This document shows, piece by piece, positions 7,725-16,175 of a stretch of DNA of 61,278 nucleotides. The position numbers and the translations under genes are program-made. The DNA lies in the NCBI GenBank assembly GCA_002339325.1, contig DDKK01000041.1, forward strand, positions 1 through 61,278, read 5' to 3'. The notes beneath the pieces are model-generated. The model was not told the DNA's origin, did no database searches, and saw only the letters and a list, made by a program, of their open reading frames with translations. The stretch's first letter is position 1. The number at the start of each line of letters is the position of its first letter. Origin of the DNA: Nitrospiraceae bacterium UBA2600 (GTDB taxonomy: Bacteria; Nitrospirota; Thermodesulfovibrionia; Thermodesulfovibrionales; Thermodesulfovibrionaceae).

Positions 7725-8678
7725 TTAGATTTTAGAATGATAATTTTGTTCTAAAATATCAATCACTGATTTCATATCCTGCGGTAAGGGAGATTGTAAA
7801 CTTATAACCTCTCCATTAATTGGATGTTTGAACTCTATCTTGAAGGCATGAAGCATCTGCCGGTGAACAGGAACTTTTATTTTATCGATTTCAAGATAAG
7901 TTTTTTTGCCGTATGTCTTATCACCTAATATGGGATGTCCTATGGAGGAGAAATGAACTCTTATCTGATGGGTTCTACCGGTGATAAGTTTAATTCTAAC
8001 AAGAGTATAATTTTTAAAATTTTTAATAGATTCCCATTCTGTAATCGCTTCCTTACCTTTTCTTGACCTGACGGACATTTTTTTTCTATCACTTTCTGAC
8101 CTTCCAATTGAAGATTTTATTTGCCCTTTACCTTTGAGTTCTCCGTACACTATTGCAATATATTCCTTTTTAATCTCCCTTTTTTTAAAGAGTTCTACTA
8201 ATTTATAATAGGCAACATCATCAGTTGCAACAATAAGTACTCCAGAGGTATCCTTGTCTAATCTATGGACAACACCGGGTCTGAGAGGACCACCAACGTT
8301 AGCCAGTTTTTTCATATGAAAGGCAAGGGCATTCATTACTGTTCCGTCTCTATGACCCACTGATGGATATACAACAATGCCAGGAGGCTTTGAAAGACCT
8401 ACAATAAAGTCATCCTTATACAAAATTTCTAAGGGAATATTTTGCGGTATTAATTCTAAATTATCTTTTTCCTCAGCAACTGAGTATACAACTTCAACTA
8501 AATCATTATATTTTAATCTGTAACTTTTGGGTTTATACTGATTATTTACTTTAACCTGCTTTCTTTCAATAAGTTCCTGAGATTTTGACCTCGTAATCTT
8601 AAGCTTTTCAGCAACGAAAGTATCAAGCCTTAAATCCTTATCGGAGAGTTCAGCGATAAATGAATGGTTCATAAACAT
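7725..8678 (-). CDS. rluD: Ribosomal large subunit pseudouridine synthase, RluA/RluD family
   Basis: 317 residues. An N-terminal S4 RNA-binding domain (about residues 15-65) is followed by the catalytic domain with GVVHRLDKDTSGVLI, where D141 is the nucleophile that isomerises uridine, and RTHQIRVHFSSIGHPILGD, also diagnostic. RluD modifies helix 69 of 23S rRNA; other RluA paralogues share these motifs, so the exact target is likely rather than proven. The start lies inside the end of uvrA (10-nt overlap); MNHSF two codons downstream is an alternative start. Confidence 0.88.
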   Translation of the reverse strand: MFMNHSFIAELSDKDLRLDTFVAEKLKITRSKSQELIERKQVKVNNQYKPKSYRLKYNDLVEVVYSVAEEKDNLELIPQNIPLEILYKDDFIVGLSKPPGIVVYPSVGHRDGTVMNALAFHMKKLANVGGPLRPGVVHRLDKDTSGVLIVATDDVAYYKLVELFKKREIKKEYIAIVYGELKGKGQIKSSIGRSESDRKKMSVRSRKGKEAITEWESIKNFKNYTLVRIKLITGRTHQIRVHFSSIGHPILGDKTYGKKTYLEIDKIKVPVHRQMLHAFKIEFKHPINGEVISLQSPLPQDMKSVIDILEQNYHSKI

Positions 8679-11170
8679 AGTTTACTTTTTAAAAATTTTC
8701 CCGTATAGGAATCTGGATTCATAGCTATCTCTTCTGGAGTTCCAGTAGCTACTACTTGTCCACCTTTTTCACCACCCTCAGGCCCGAGGTCAATTATGTA
8801 ATCTGCCCATTTTATAATATCAAGGTCATGTTCAATAACTATAACAGTATTTCCCATATCAACTAATCTTTGGAGAATTTTTAAAAGTCTGTCTATGTCT
8901 ACCATATGAAGACCTGTTGTTGGCTCATCAAGGATATATAGGGTATTTCCAGTAGCCTTTTTGCTCAATTCTCTTGAGAGTTTAATTCTCTGAGCTTCTC
9001 CACCAGAGAGAGTATTGGCAGGTTGGCCAATTGATATGTAGCCAAGGCCTATTTCTTCCATTATTTTGAGTTTATGAGTTAATTTAGGTATATTTGCAAA
9101 AAACTCTCTTGCTTCAGAAACAGTCATTTCAAGGATTTCACTGATATTTTTATTTTTGTATTTTATATTTAATATCTCTTCTTTATATCTCTTGCCTTTG
9201 CAGGAATCACAAAGGACATATACATCTGGAAGGAGATTCATTTTTATCTTTTTTAGTCCATCACCCTGACAGGCTTCGCATCTTCCTCCTGGTAAATTAA
9301 AGCTGAAATGTGATTTTGTATATCCACGAATTTTAGACTCTGGTAGCATAGAGAAAAGTTCTCTTATATCGGTCATTATTTGAGTATAGGTAGCAGGAGT
9401 AGAGCGAGAAGTTCTACCAATTGGTGACTGGTCTACCAACACAACCTTATCTATGTATTCAATTCCTTCAATTTTTTCGTGTTTACCTGGTATTAAATTG
9501 GCGTTGTATAACTTATTAGCCAAAGCTTTATAGAGAATTTCATATACCAAAGTGCTTTTACCCGAGCCAGCCACTCCTGTAATACATACAAATACTTTAA
9601 GAGGAATTTTTACAGTTATGCTTTTTAAATTGAACGCTTCGGCTCTTTTTATTATTAGATATTTTTCTGGCTTTCTACGGATTATGTCTTTATAAGCAAA
9701 TCGTTTTTCTCTTAGATATGAAGCAGTAATGGAGTGTTTATTTTTCAGTAATTCTTCTGGTGTGGAAAAACTGGTGATGTAGCCTCCATCCTTACCCCCA
9801 CCAGGACCAAGTTCCAAGATTAAATCTCCATGGAGAATGGTGTTTTCATCGTGCTCTACCACAAGAAGAGTATTCCCCCTTTCTTTCAACTCCTTCAGAC
9901 TTTCAATTAGTTTGTAGCTATCTTTTGGATGCAAACCTATGCTTGGTTCATCGAGAATATACAAAACTCCGCTAAGGTTTGAACCAAGCTGGGTGGCAAG
10001 TCTCACTCTTTGAGCCTCTCCTCCTGAGAGACTAAAGGCAGGCCTATTTAGACTAATATAACCAAGACCAATTTTCCTTAGAAAATCTAACTTTATAAAA
10101 ATTTCTTTAAGAATTCTATCTGCTATTATTTTATCGTGAGGTTTAAATTCAAGTTTTGACAAAAATATAGCCAGTTCGTCCAGTGAAAGCAATGACAATT
10201 CGTATATGTTTTTGCCATTTATTTTGACTGCAAGAGCCTCTTCTCTCAACCGTGCTCCATAGCATTTTTTACAAGGTGTAAGGTTGAAAGTATCAATTTC
10301 TTCATCTTCTACGATATTGTCATATCCAAGCCCTCTACATGCTGGACAAGCACCGTATTTGCTGTTGAATGAAAATATTTTTGGTTCAATTTCAGGTAAG
10401 CTTATTCCACAATTTGAGCATGCAAGCTTACTGCTGAAAATTATATCTTTTCCCTCATCAACAAGATTTACCACTACAGTATCGGAATACTTCATCGCAA
10501 GCTCTATAGCTCTTCTTACGTGCTTTGTATACTTTTCTTTGACTATAATTCTATCAACTACGAGTTCAATTGTATGTCTAATGTTTTTACTTAATTTAAT
10601 ATCCTGAGTTAACTCAATGATACTGCCATCAATCCTTGCTCTTATGAAACCTTCATTTCTTGCCTTTTCAAGTTCTGCCTTGTGTTCACCTTTCTTTTCA
10701 ATTACTACGGGAGCAAGAATTTGGATTTTAGTTCCTTCTTTTAAATGCATTATTGATTCTGTAATCTTTGATATGTCCTGAGAAGACAATCTCTTGCCGC
10801 AAGAGGGACAATAAGGTATACCAATCTTTGCATACAAAAGTCTCAAGTAGTCGTATACCTCTGTAATTGTTCCAACTGTAGAGCGGGGACTTTTTGAGAT
10901 AGTTTTCTGGTCAATGGAGATTGCAGGAGAGAGTCCTTCTATGAAGTCTATGTCTGGTTTTTGTAGCTGGTCGAATATGGTTCGTGCCTCAACTGGTAGG
11001 CTATGGAGATATCTTCTGTGAGCTTCTGCAAATATTGTATCAATAGCTAAAGAAGACTTACCTGAACCTGAAGGACCTGTTACTACAATTATTTTATTTC
11101 TCGGTATTGTTATATCTAAATTTTTTAGGTTATGCTGCCTTGCACCTTTAATAATTATAGTGTTTTGCAT
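8669..11170 (-). CDS. uvrA: Excinuclease ABC subunit A (compact form)
   Basis: 833 residues against about 940 in most UvrA. Two ABC ATPase halves are complete: Walker A GPSGSGKSS at 32-40 and GVAGSGKST in the second half, both LSGGEAQR signatures, both LDEP Walker B motifs. The UvrB-binding segment (KGEHKAELEKARNEGFIRARIDG region) and both zinc modules (CSNC with CPAC; CEAC with CDSC) are present. The deficit lies between ACPACRGLGYDN and TPCKKCYGARL, where about 100 residues of the usual protein are replaced by roughly 15. The reading frame is continuous, so this looks like a natural deletion. UvrA recognises bulky DNA damage and loads UvrB. Confidence 0.95.
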   Translation of the reverse strand: MQNTIIIKGARQHNLKNLDITIPRNKIIVVTGPSGSGKSSLAIDTIFAEAHRRYLHSLPVEARTIFDQLQKPDIDFIEGLSPAISIDQKTISKSPRSTVGTITEVYDYLRLLYAKIGIPYCPSCGKRLSSQDISKITESIMHLKEGTKIQILAPVVIEKKGEHKAELEKARNEGFIRARIDGSIIELTQDIKLSKNIRHTIELVVDRIIVKEKYTKHVRRAIELAMKYSDTVVVNLVDEGKDIIFSSKLACSNCGISLPEIEPKIFSFNSKYGACPACRGLGYDNIVEDEEIDTFNLTPCKKCYGARLREEALAVKINGKNIYELSLLSLDELAIFLSKLEFKPHDKIIADRILKEIFIKLDFLRKIGLGYISLNRPAFSLSGGEAQRVRLATQLGSNLSGVLYILDEPSIGLHPKDSYKLIESLKELKERGNTLLVVEHDENTILHGDLILELGPGGGKDGGYITSFSTPEELLKNKHSITASYLREKRFAYKDIIRRKPEKYLIIKRAEAFNLKSITVKIPLKVFVCITGVAGSGKSTLVYEILYKALANKLYNANLIPGKHEKIEGIEYIDKVVLVDQSPIGRTSRSTPATYTQIMTDIRELFSMLPESKIRGYTKSHFSFNLPGGRCEACQGDGLKKIKMNLLPDVYVLCDSCKGKRYKEEILNIKYKNKNISEILEMTVSEAREFFANIPKLTHKLKIMEEIGLGYISIGQPANTLSGGEAQRIKLSRELSKKATGNTLYILDEPTTGLHMVDIDRLLKILQRLVDMGNTVIVIEHDLDIIKWADYIIDLGPEGGEKGGQVVATGTPEEIAMNPDSYTGKFLKSKLCL

Positions 11171-11171
11171 A

Positions 11172-12173
11172 TTACTCTTTTTTGTATTCTTTTAATTCTG
11201 CTACTACTGTTCCTACAGGCACTTTTGTTTCAACTTTTAAAGGAATTTTATTTTCATCTCTGCTAAGCCATATTAATATATCTCCTTTTCTCTTAAATAG
11301 TCCTTCTGTATCAAGTTGGGGTTTTACTACCAGAGCATCCACCTCCTTTTTGTCATATCTCTCAATTTTTTCTTCTCTTAATATCTGGATATTTACCTTT
11401 ACAAATTTATTGCTGTCGAATATATCAACAGAGGGATTGGTTTTTAAATCAATAGGCAAACTCCTTAGATAAAAGAAACCCGAAAGGACATCCCAAAAGA
11501 CTTTATCTATGTTAGTGTGAAAGGTTGTATTATTCTTTAGATGATTGATAAAGACTATTTCGCCTTTTTCATAATCAAATAGTGTTTCTTTATTTCCCCT
11601 GTGTTTTCCTTCAACCTGAATTAAAGTGAAATGTTTAGGCTTCCCACTCTCTATTTTGCTCTGTGCCCGGTCATTTACATAATAAAAATTGGATATAAAC
11701 CCTGCAGACCTTACTTCTGAAGTTATAACTGTATCATTTTCATTACCTTTCACAGACATTACTGCAGAACCAACATAAATACCCATCCAGTATATATCAA
11801 ATTTCATATACTCATTTATAAATTTTGAAAGCGGGTTTATGGACTGAGGCTTTGAAGCTATTGTTGGTGCTGCTGATGAGGCCACCTGTGTATCAGATTC
11901 GGCAAGAGGATTTTCATCACTGTGTGAAGTAGCGGTATAAGTATCTGTTTTATTTTCAGAGTTTTCAGCCTTTTCAGAGATTTTTTCTTCCTTTGTAGGT
12001 TTTGAATTAGATGGATTAGCATTGGTTTTCTGTTTATTTTCAAAGAAAAAGGTTTCAATAAAATCAATCTCAGGCAGGTTTAGATGAATTTTTCCTACAA
12101 TAGCAAATATGCTTATATGAATGGCTATAGAGGCAATTAAGGCGAATATAATCCATTTTGTCTTTACTTTCAT
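11172..12173 (-). CDS. DUF3108 envelope protein with a TonB-like membrane anchor
   Basis: From the ATG at 12173 the protein has 333 residues; a GTG at 12188 would add five. One membrane helix near residues 8-28 contains S15 and H19 in an SxxxH arrangement at the same place as the SxxxH motif of TonB. A low-complexity linker rich in N, K, E, S and T follows, then a DUF3108 domain (from about residue 120, IYWMGIYVGSAVMSV) that is predicted to be periplasmic. DUF3108 function is unknown; it is mostly beta and often linked to envelope genes. The gene is divergent from tamB and ends 1 nt before uvrA. No clear Shine-Dalgarno sequence; TATACT lies just upstream of the ATG. Confidence 0.75.
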   Translation of the reverse strand: MKVKTKWIIFALIASIAIHISIFAIVGKIHLNLPEIDFIETFFFENKQKTNANPSNSKPTKEEKISEKAENSENKTDTYTATSHSDENPLAESDTQVASSAAPTIASKPQSINPLSKFINEYMKFDIYWMGIYVGSAVMSVKGNENDTVITSEVRSAGFISNFYYVNDRAQSKIESGKPKHFTLIQVEGKHRGNKETLFDYEKGEIVFINHLKNNTTFHTNIDKVFWDVLSGFFYLRSLPIDLKTNPSVDIFDSNKFVKVNIQILREEKIERYDKKEVDALVVKPQLDTEGLFKRKGDILIWLSRDENKIPLKVETKVPVGTVVAELKEYKKE

Positions 12174-12192
12174 AAGATAGTATAACACTTAG

Positions 12193-12220
12193 TTGACCTG
12201 TAGTATGAAACATATATAGA
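12193..12220 (+). promoter_or_regulatory. Sigma-70 promoter for tamB-bamA
   Basis: -35 TTGACC (12193-12198) and -10 TATAGA (12215-12220), spaced by 16 nt. The predicted start near 12227 leaves about 20 nt to the tamB start, with GGAGG at 12237-12241. Confidence 0.6.
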
Positions 12221-12248
12221 ATGAAAAGATTACACTGGAGGATTGATT

Positions 12249-15200
12249 TTGAAGAAAAAAGTCTTATTAGTGTTAATTTTATCAGTTTTCATGCTCTTCT
12301 TTATCTTCGGAAAGATAAATCTGAATTCTTTATTAAAAACTCCTATTTCCAATGAGTTAAGAAAAATTACCAGTGCCGATGTATCAGTTGAATCGATATA
12401 CTTAAATTTAATTCCTCTCTATTTTGAGATAAAAGATATCAAAATAGCTTATGGAAAAGACGAAGTTTTGAAAGTTAAAAGAGTCAAACTTTACCCAGGG
12501 TTTGGAAAAATTTTTAATGGCGAGATTGAAATATTGAGGACTGTAGTTTATGATAGCGAATTTTCCTTTGAATATAATAAATTCAATTTATTAATAGAAA
12601 GTATAAGTAAATATATCAAAGAAACTACTGATATGCCAATTCTTTTAACCTTTAAAGCTTTAGAGCTTAAAAACTCTTCTGGTGTATTTATTTTTAATAA
12701 TGATAAGACAATAAAAATTTCCGAATTAAACAGTAGGCTGTTTATTAAAAAAGAACCCGAGCTCTCGTTTCTCACCAATCTTAAAATAATGTCATTGACT
12801 TCTCCTCCAATTGAATTTAATTTAAAGGCATCTCTAAGGATTCAAGAAAAAGATATAATTCTGCAGGAGTTGAAGATTTTTGATTTAGACTCTCTTGTTA
12901 AATCGGAAGGAAGATTTAATTATCCTAAATTCATGGGTGAATTTGTCATTGGTGGTAAAATATTTGTCAAATCTTTGCTGAGAGTATTTCAAATACATGG
13001 TTCTGACTTTGGTGAATTGAATCTAAATGGAAAAATAAAATTGATTGATGGAAAAAATTTGATGGAAAGACTTTATCTCCTCATTAATTTTGATGGATAT
13101 TTCATGCTTGAAGAAATAATGAAAATTTTAAAAGTATCAGAAAGATTAGAAGGTTATGCACAAATATATAAAGCAAAACTTGAAGGAAGTCCTTTAGATT
13201 TTAATGTTACAGGAGAGGTTTATCTAAAAAATGGGAATATCTTAGGCGTAAAAGTAGAGAAAGTTCAGACAAAGGCACTATACAAAAAGGGTATTCTTTA
13301 TTTCACTGAAGGAAAGCTAAATCTTTATGGTGGGAAGGCTACAGCAGACGTATGGATAACACTTCCAAAAGTTTTCAACCATTATGTATTTCTAAGAGTT
13401 AACTCTGTGTCAAGCAGCGGTATTTTTGAGCTGATTAACTGGAATCCAGAAATACCAGAGGGCAAGGTAGATGGCTGGTTGAGGTCAGAGGGAAGAGTCT
13501 TTTCTCCCGAGGGTTCTTTTGTCTATATAAAAAAGTCAGATAAAATTCAGGATTTAAGAGGCAAGATTAGAACAATAAGGGGAGATTTCAAGGCTACCGA
13601 TAACATTTATAGATTTAATTCTCTTGAGATTGAAATGGATAAAACAATCACACGAGCAGTTGGTTATTTTGACTCAATCAGGAACTATATAAATTTTAAT
13701 TTTAAATCTAACACCACCGACATAAATGAACTCATAATGCCCTATCAAAAGGGACTATACGGAAATGCACATATTAATGGAAGTATTGTTGGGAATACTG
13801 ATAATCCTGAGTTAAGGATAGGCTTTATCTTAAACAGGCTGTTAGTGAGGTTAGAAGAAATTAGTGATAAACTAAAATCTCAAATATTGGAATTTAATAA
13901 TGCGAAGGGAGTAATTTCCTATTCAAAGGCAAGATTAAATACTAAAATTAATGGGAAGGATTTCTCTATTTCTGGAGATATAATATTTCCTGAGGCTAAG
14001 AGACTATTTGAATTTAAAAACCCCTTATACGATTTGAGCTTCACTATGAATAATATTGAAATTAAAAAATTGCCTGTCACAGGTTTGAATGAATTGATAT
14101 CAACTAATATAAGTATTGCTGGGAATATAAAAGACAATGGCAAAGTTTATTTTGATGCCTCAACAACAAATTTATTATTAGATAGCAGGAAAATAGCAGA
14201 TAAAGCAATGATTAAAGCTACCTTATTAGAGAACTCTTTTTTAATAAAAAAGGCTGATTTCTATGTTGAAGACCATTTGCTCCATGCAGAAGGATTTATA
14301 AATTTTGATGGAAAATTTGCTATTAAAGGCCATTCTCAAGAGTTTGATATAACTAAATTTTCAGGAAAATTTACGAGATTATTTGGAGTTAAGTATTTGG
14401 AAAAGCTTATTCTTAATAAGCTCAATTTTAAAATAGAAGGTTCTTTAGATAAACCAGAAATTAATGCGAGTTCAGAACTTTCATTGAAAACAAAAAATGC
14501 CAAGTATATCAATGGAAGTGCTTTTGTAAAATATACCGCTGGTAATATCTCCATCAATACAAATCTACTTAAGGGAATTACTCTTAAGGCTGAAGGAATA
14601 CCTCAAGAGAGTAAATGGCATATAGATGCTAAATTCAGTTTTGCCCGAGTAGACCCAGTTTTGAGTTTATTAAGCAACAGCCTTCCCGAAGACCTTGTAG
14701 TTCTGATTGATGGAAAATTTGAAGCAAAAATAGAGGGAGAAAATATAGATGCCCTAATTAACCTTCCTAAACTTTTTATGAGAATGTATGGAATAGGACT
14801 TAACAATAAAGAACCGATTAAAGCCTCAATAAATAAAGGCAATATCCAGTTTGAACCTATAAAGCTTATAGGTCAGTCTACAGAACTTACAATTAAGGGT
14901 AAAATAGTTGACTATTATGATGTTTTAATAGATGGGAATACTGATTTGAGACCTTTAAAAGCTTTTTTCAAGGCAGATGATATTAAGGGACGAGCATCTA
15001 CGCTCATATACATATATGGTCAGAGAAACAATCCAGAAATAATAGGAGAACTTGATGTAAATGACTCCGCAATCACCATAAGAAAGGATATACCAACTTT
15101 TAACAACATAAATGCTGTTATTTCATTTAATGAGAACAGAGCATTTATTGAGAAAGCATCGGGTAATTTTTCGCAAGGTAAATTCAATCTTGAGGGGAGT

Positions 15201-16175
15201 GTTTATCTTGAGAATTTTGCCTTGAAACAAATATGGTTGTCAGGAAATTTCTCAGATGTTAGATGGATTTTTACGCCTAAAGCATGGGCATACTTAGATG
15301 GTCAGGTTTATCTTACTGGAGATTATGCAAATCCTTTATTTTCTGGAAGCGTGAGGGTAAGTAAAGGAATATACAGTGATAGATTAGACTGGACAAAATT
15401 TGCATTAAGGTCATCTTCATCTCCTAATGTTACCCAGAGGGATGGAGTTTTAAGTAATTTAAAATTCAACCTGAGAGTAATTACAGATAAATTTTTTGTC
15501 AATAATAACCTTGCTACTGTTAATTTAGATAGCGATATTGTAATTAAGGGAACAGTTGTTGAACCCTTACTAATCGGATGGATAAATGCTAAGGATGGGT
15601 GGATTTATTTTAGAGGCAATAAATTTGAGCTATCCCGATTGCTCATACAGTTCACAGAGTCTAATCCAGTTAAGCCATATATTAATATTTCTGCTCGAAC
15701 AGCGATTAATCAATATAACGTAAACTTAAATATTAATGGTTATATTGACCAGTTTAATCTTATGTTAAGTTCTAATCCTCCCCTTGCTGAACAAGAGCTA
15801 CTTAATCTGCTGGTGCTTGGACAAAATGGAGTTTCGTCTGGAGGAATGCCAGGTGCATCAGAAGCAGCCTCATTTATAACAGGACAGATGGAAGAGGTTT
15901 TTCAGGAAAGAATTCGAGGTATTACAGGCCTTGATGTGATGACCGTAGAACCGTATTTGTCCAAAAAAACAGGGGCAATCAATCCTCGCATAACCGTGGG
16001 AAAGAAGCTTCTCGATGGAAAAATGACTGTCACCTATTCTACAGCTACCGGCGCAACAGCTGAACAGACAATAAAAGTTGAATACCTTGTTAAGAGGGGT
16101 GTTTATTTGGTTGGAACAAAAGACGAGACAGGAGGTATCTCGGGTGCTATTAAGTTTCGCTTTGAGTTTCGTTAG
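12249..16175 (+). CDS. tamB: Translocation and assembly module protein TamB (AsmA-like/DUF490)
   Basis: About 1308 residues, one N-terminal membrane helix (KKVLLVLILSVFMLFFIFG), then a very long beta-rich periplasmic body of AsmA-like repeats and a C-terminal DUF490 domain with the typical motif NLLVLGQ about 130 residues from the end. TamB-type proteins span the periplasm and act in outer-membrane protein assembly and, in recent models, phospholipid transport. I choose the TTG at 12249 because GGAGG at 12237-12241 is 7 nt upstream; the TTG at 12243 is too close. The 3' end overlaps the bamA start. No TamA is present, so BamA is the likely outer-membrane partner. Confidence 0.9.
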   Translation: MKKKVLLVLILSVFMLFFIFGKINLNSLLKTPISNELRKITSADVSVESIYLNLIPLYFEIKDIKIAYGKDEVLKVKRVKLYPGFGKIFNGEIEILRTVVYDSEFSFEYNKFNLLIESISKYIKETTDMPILLTFKALELKNSSGVFIFNNDKTIKISELNSRLFIKKEPELSFLTNLKIMSLTSPPIEFNLKASLRIQEKDIILQELKIFDLDSLVKSEGRFNYPKFMGEFVIGGKIFVKSLLRVFQIHGSDFGELNLNGKIKLIDGKNLMERLYLLINFDGYFMLEEIMKILKVSERLEGYAQIYKAKLEGSPLDFNVTGEVYLKNGNILGVKVEKVQTKALYKKGILYFTEGKLNLYGGKATADVWITLPKVFNHYVFLRVNSVSSSGIFELINWNPEIPEGKVDGWLRSEGRVFSPEGSFVYIKKSDKIQDLRGKIRTIRGDFKATDNIYRFNSLEIEMDKTITRAVGYFDSIRNYINFNFKSNTTDINELIMPYQKGLYGNAHINGSIVGNTDNPELRIGFILNRLLVRLEEISDKLKSQILEFNNAKGVISYSKARLNTKINGKDFSISGDIIFPEAKRLFEFKNPLYDLSFTMNNIEIKKLPVTGLNELISTNISIAGNIKDNGKVYFDASTTNLLLDSRKIADKAMIKATLLENSFLIKKADFYVEDHLLHAEGFINFDGKFAIKGHSQEFDITKFSGKFTRLFGVKYLEKLILNKLNFKIEGSLDKPEINASSELSLKTKNAKYINGSAFVKYTAGNISINTNLLKGITLKAEGIPQESKWHIDAKFSFARVDPVLSLLSNSLPEDLVVLIDGKFEAKIEGENIDALINLPKLFMRMYGIGLNNKEPIKASINKGNIQFEPIKLIGQSTELTIKGKIVDYYDVLIDGNTDLRPLKAFFKADDIKGRASTLIYIYGQRNNPEIIGELDVNDSAITIRKDIPTFNNINAVISFNENRAFIEKASGNFSQGKFNLEGSVYLENFALKQIWLSGNFSDVRWIFTPKAWAYLDGQVYLTGDYANPLFSGSVRVSKGIYSDRLDWTKFALRSSSSPNVTQRDGVLSNLKFNLRVITDKFFVNNNLATVNLDSDIVIKGTVVEPLLIGWINAKDGWIYFRGNKFELSRLLIQFTESNPVKPYINISARTAINQYNVNLNINGYIDQFNLMLSSNPPLAEQELLNLLVLGQNGVSSGGMPGASEAASFITGQMEEVFQERIRGITGLDVMTVEPYLSKKTGAINPRITVGKKLLDGKMTVTYSTATGATAEQTIKVEYLVKRGVYLVGTKDETGGISGAIKFRFEFR

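Noticed and set aside
16078..16143. Longer BamA N terminus
   Set aside because: The extension lies before the signal peptide and has no ribosome site; GTG 16144 explains both.
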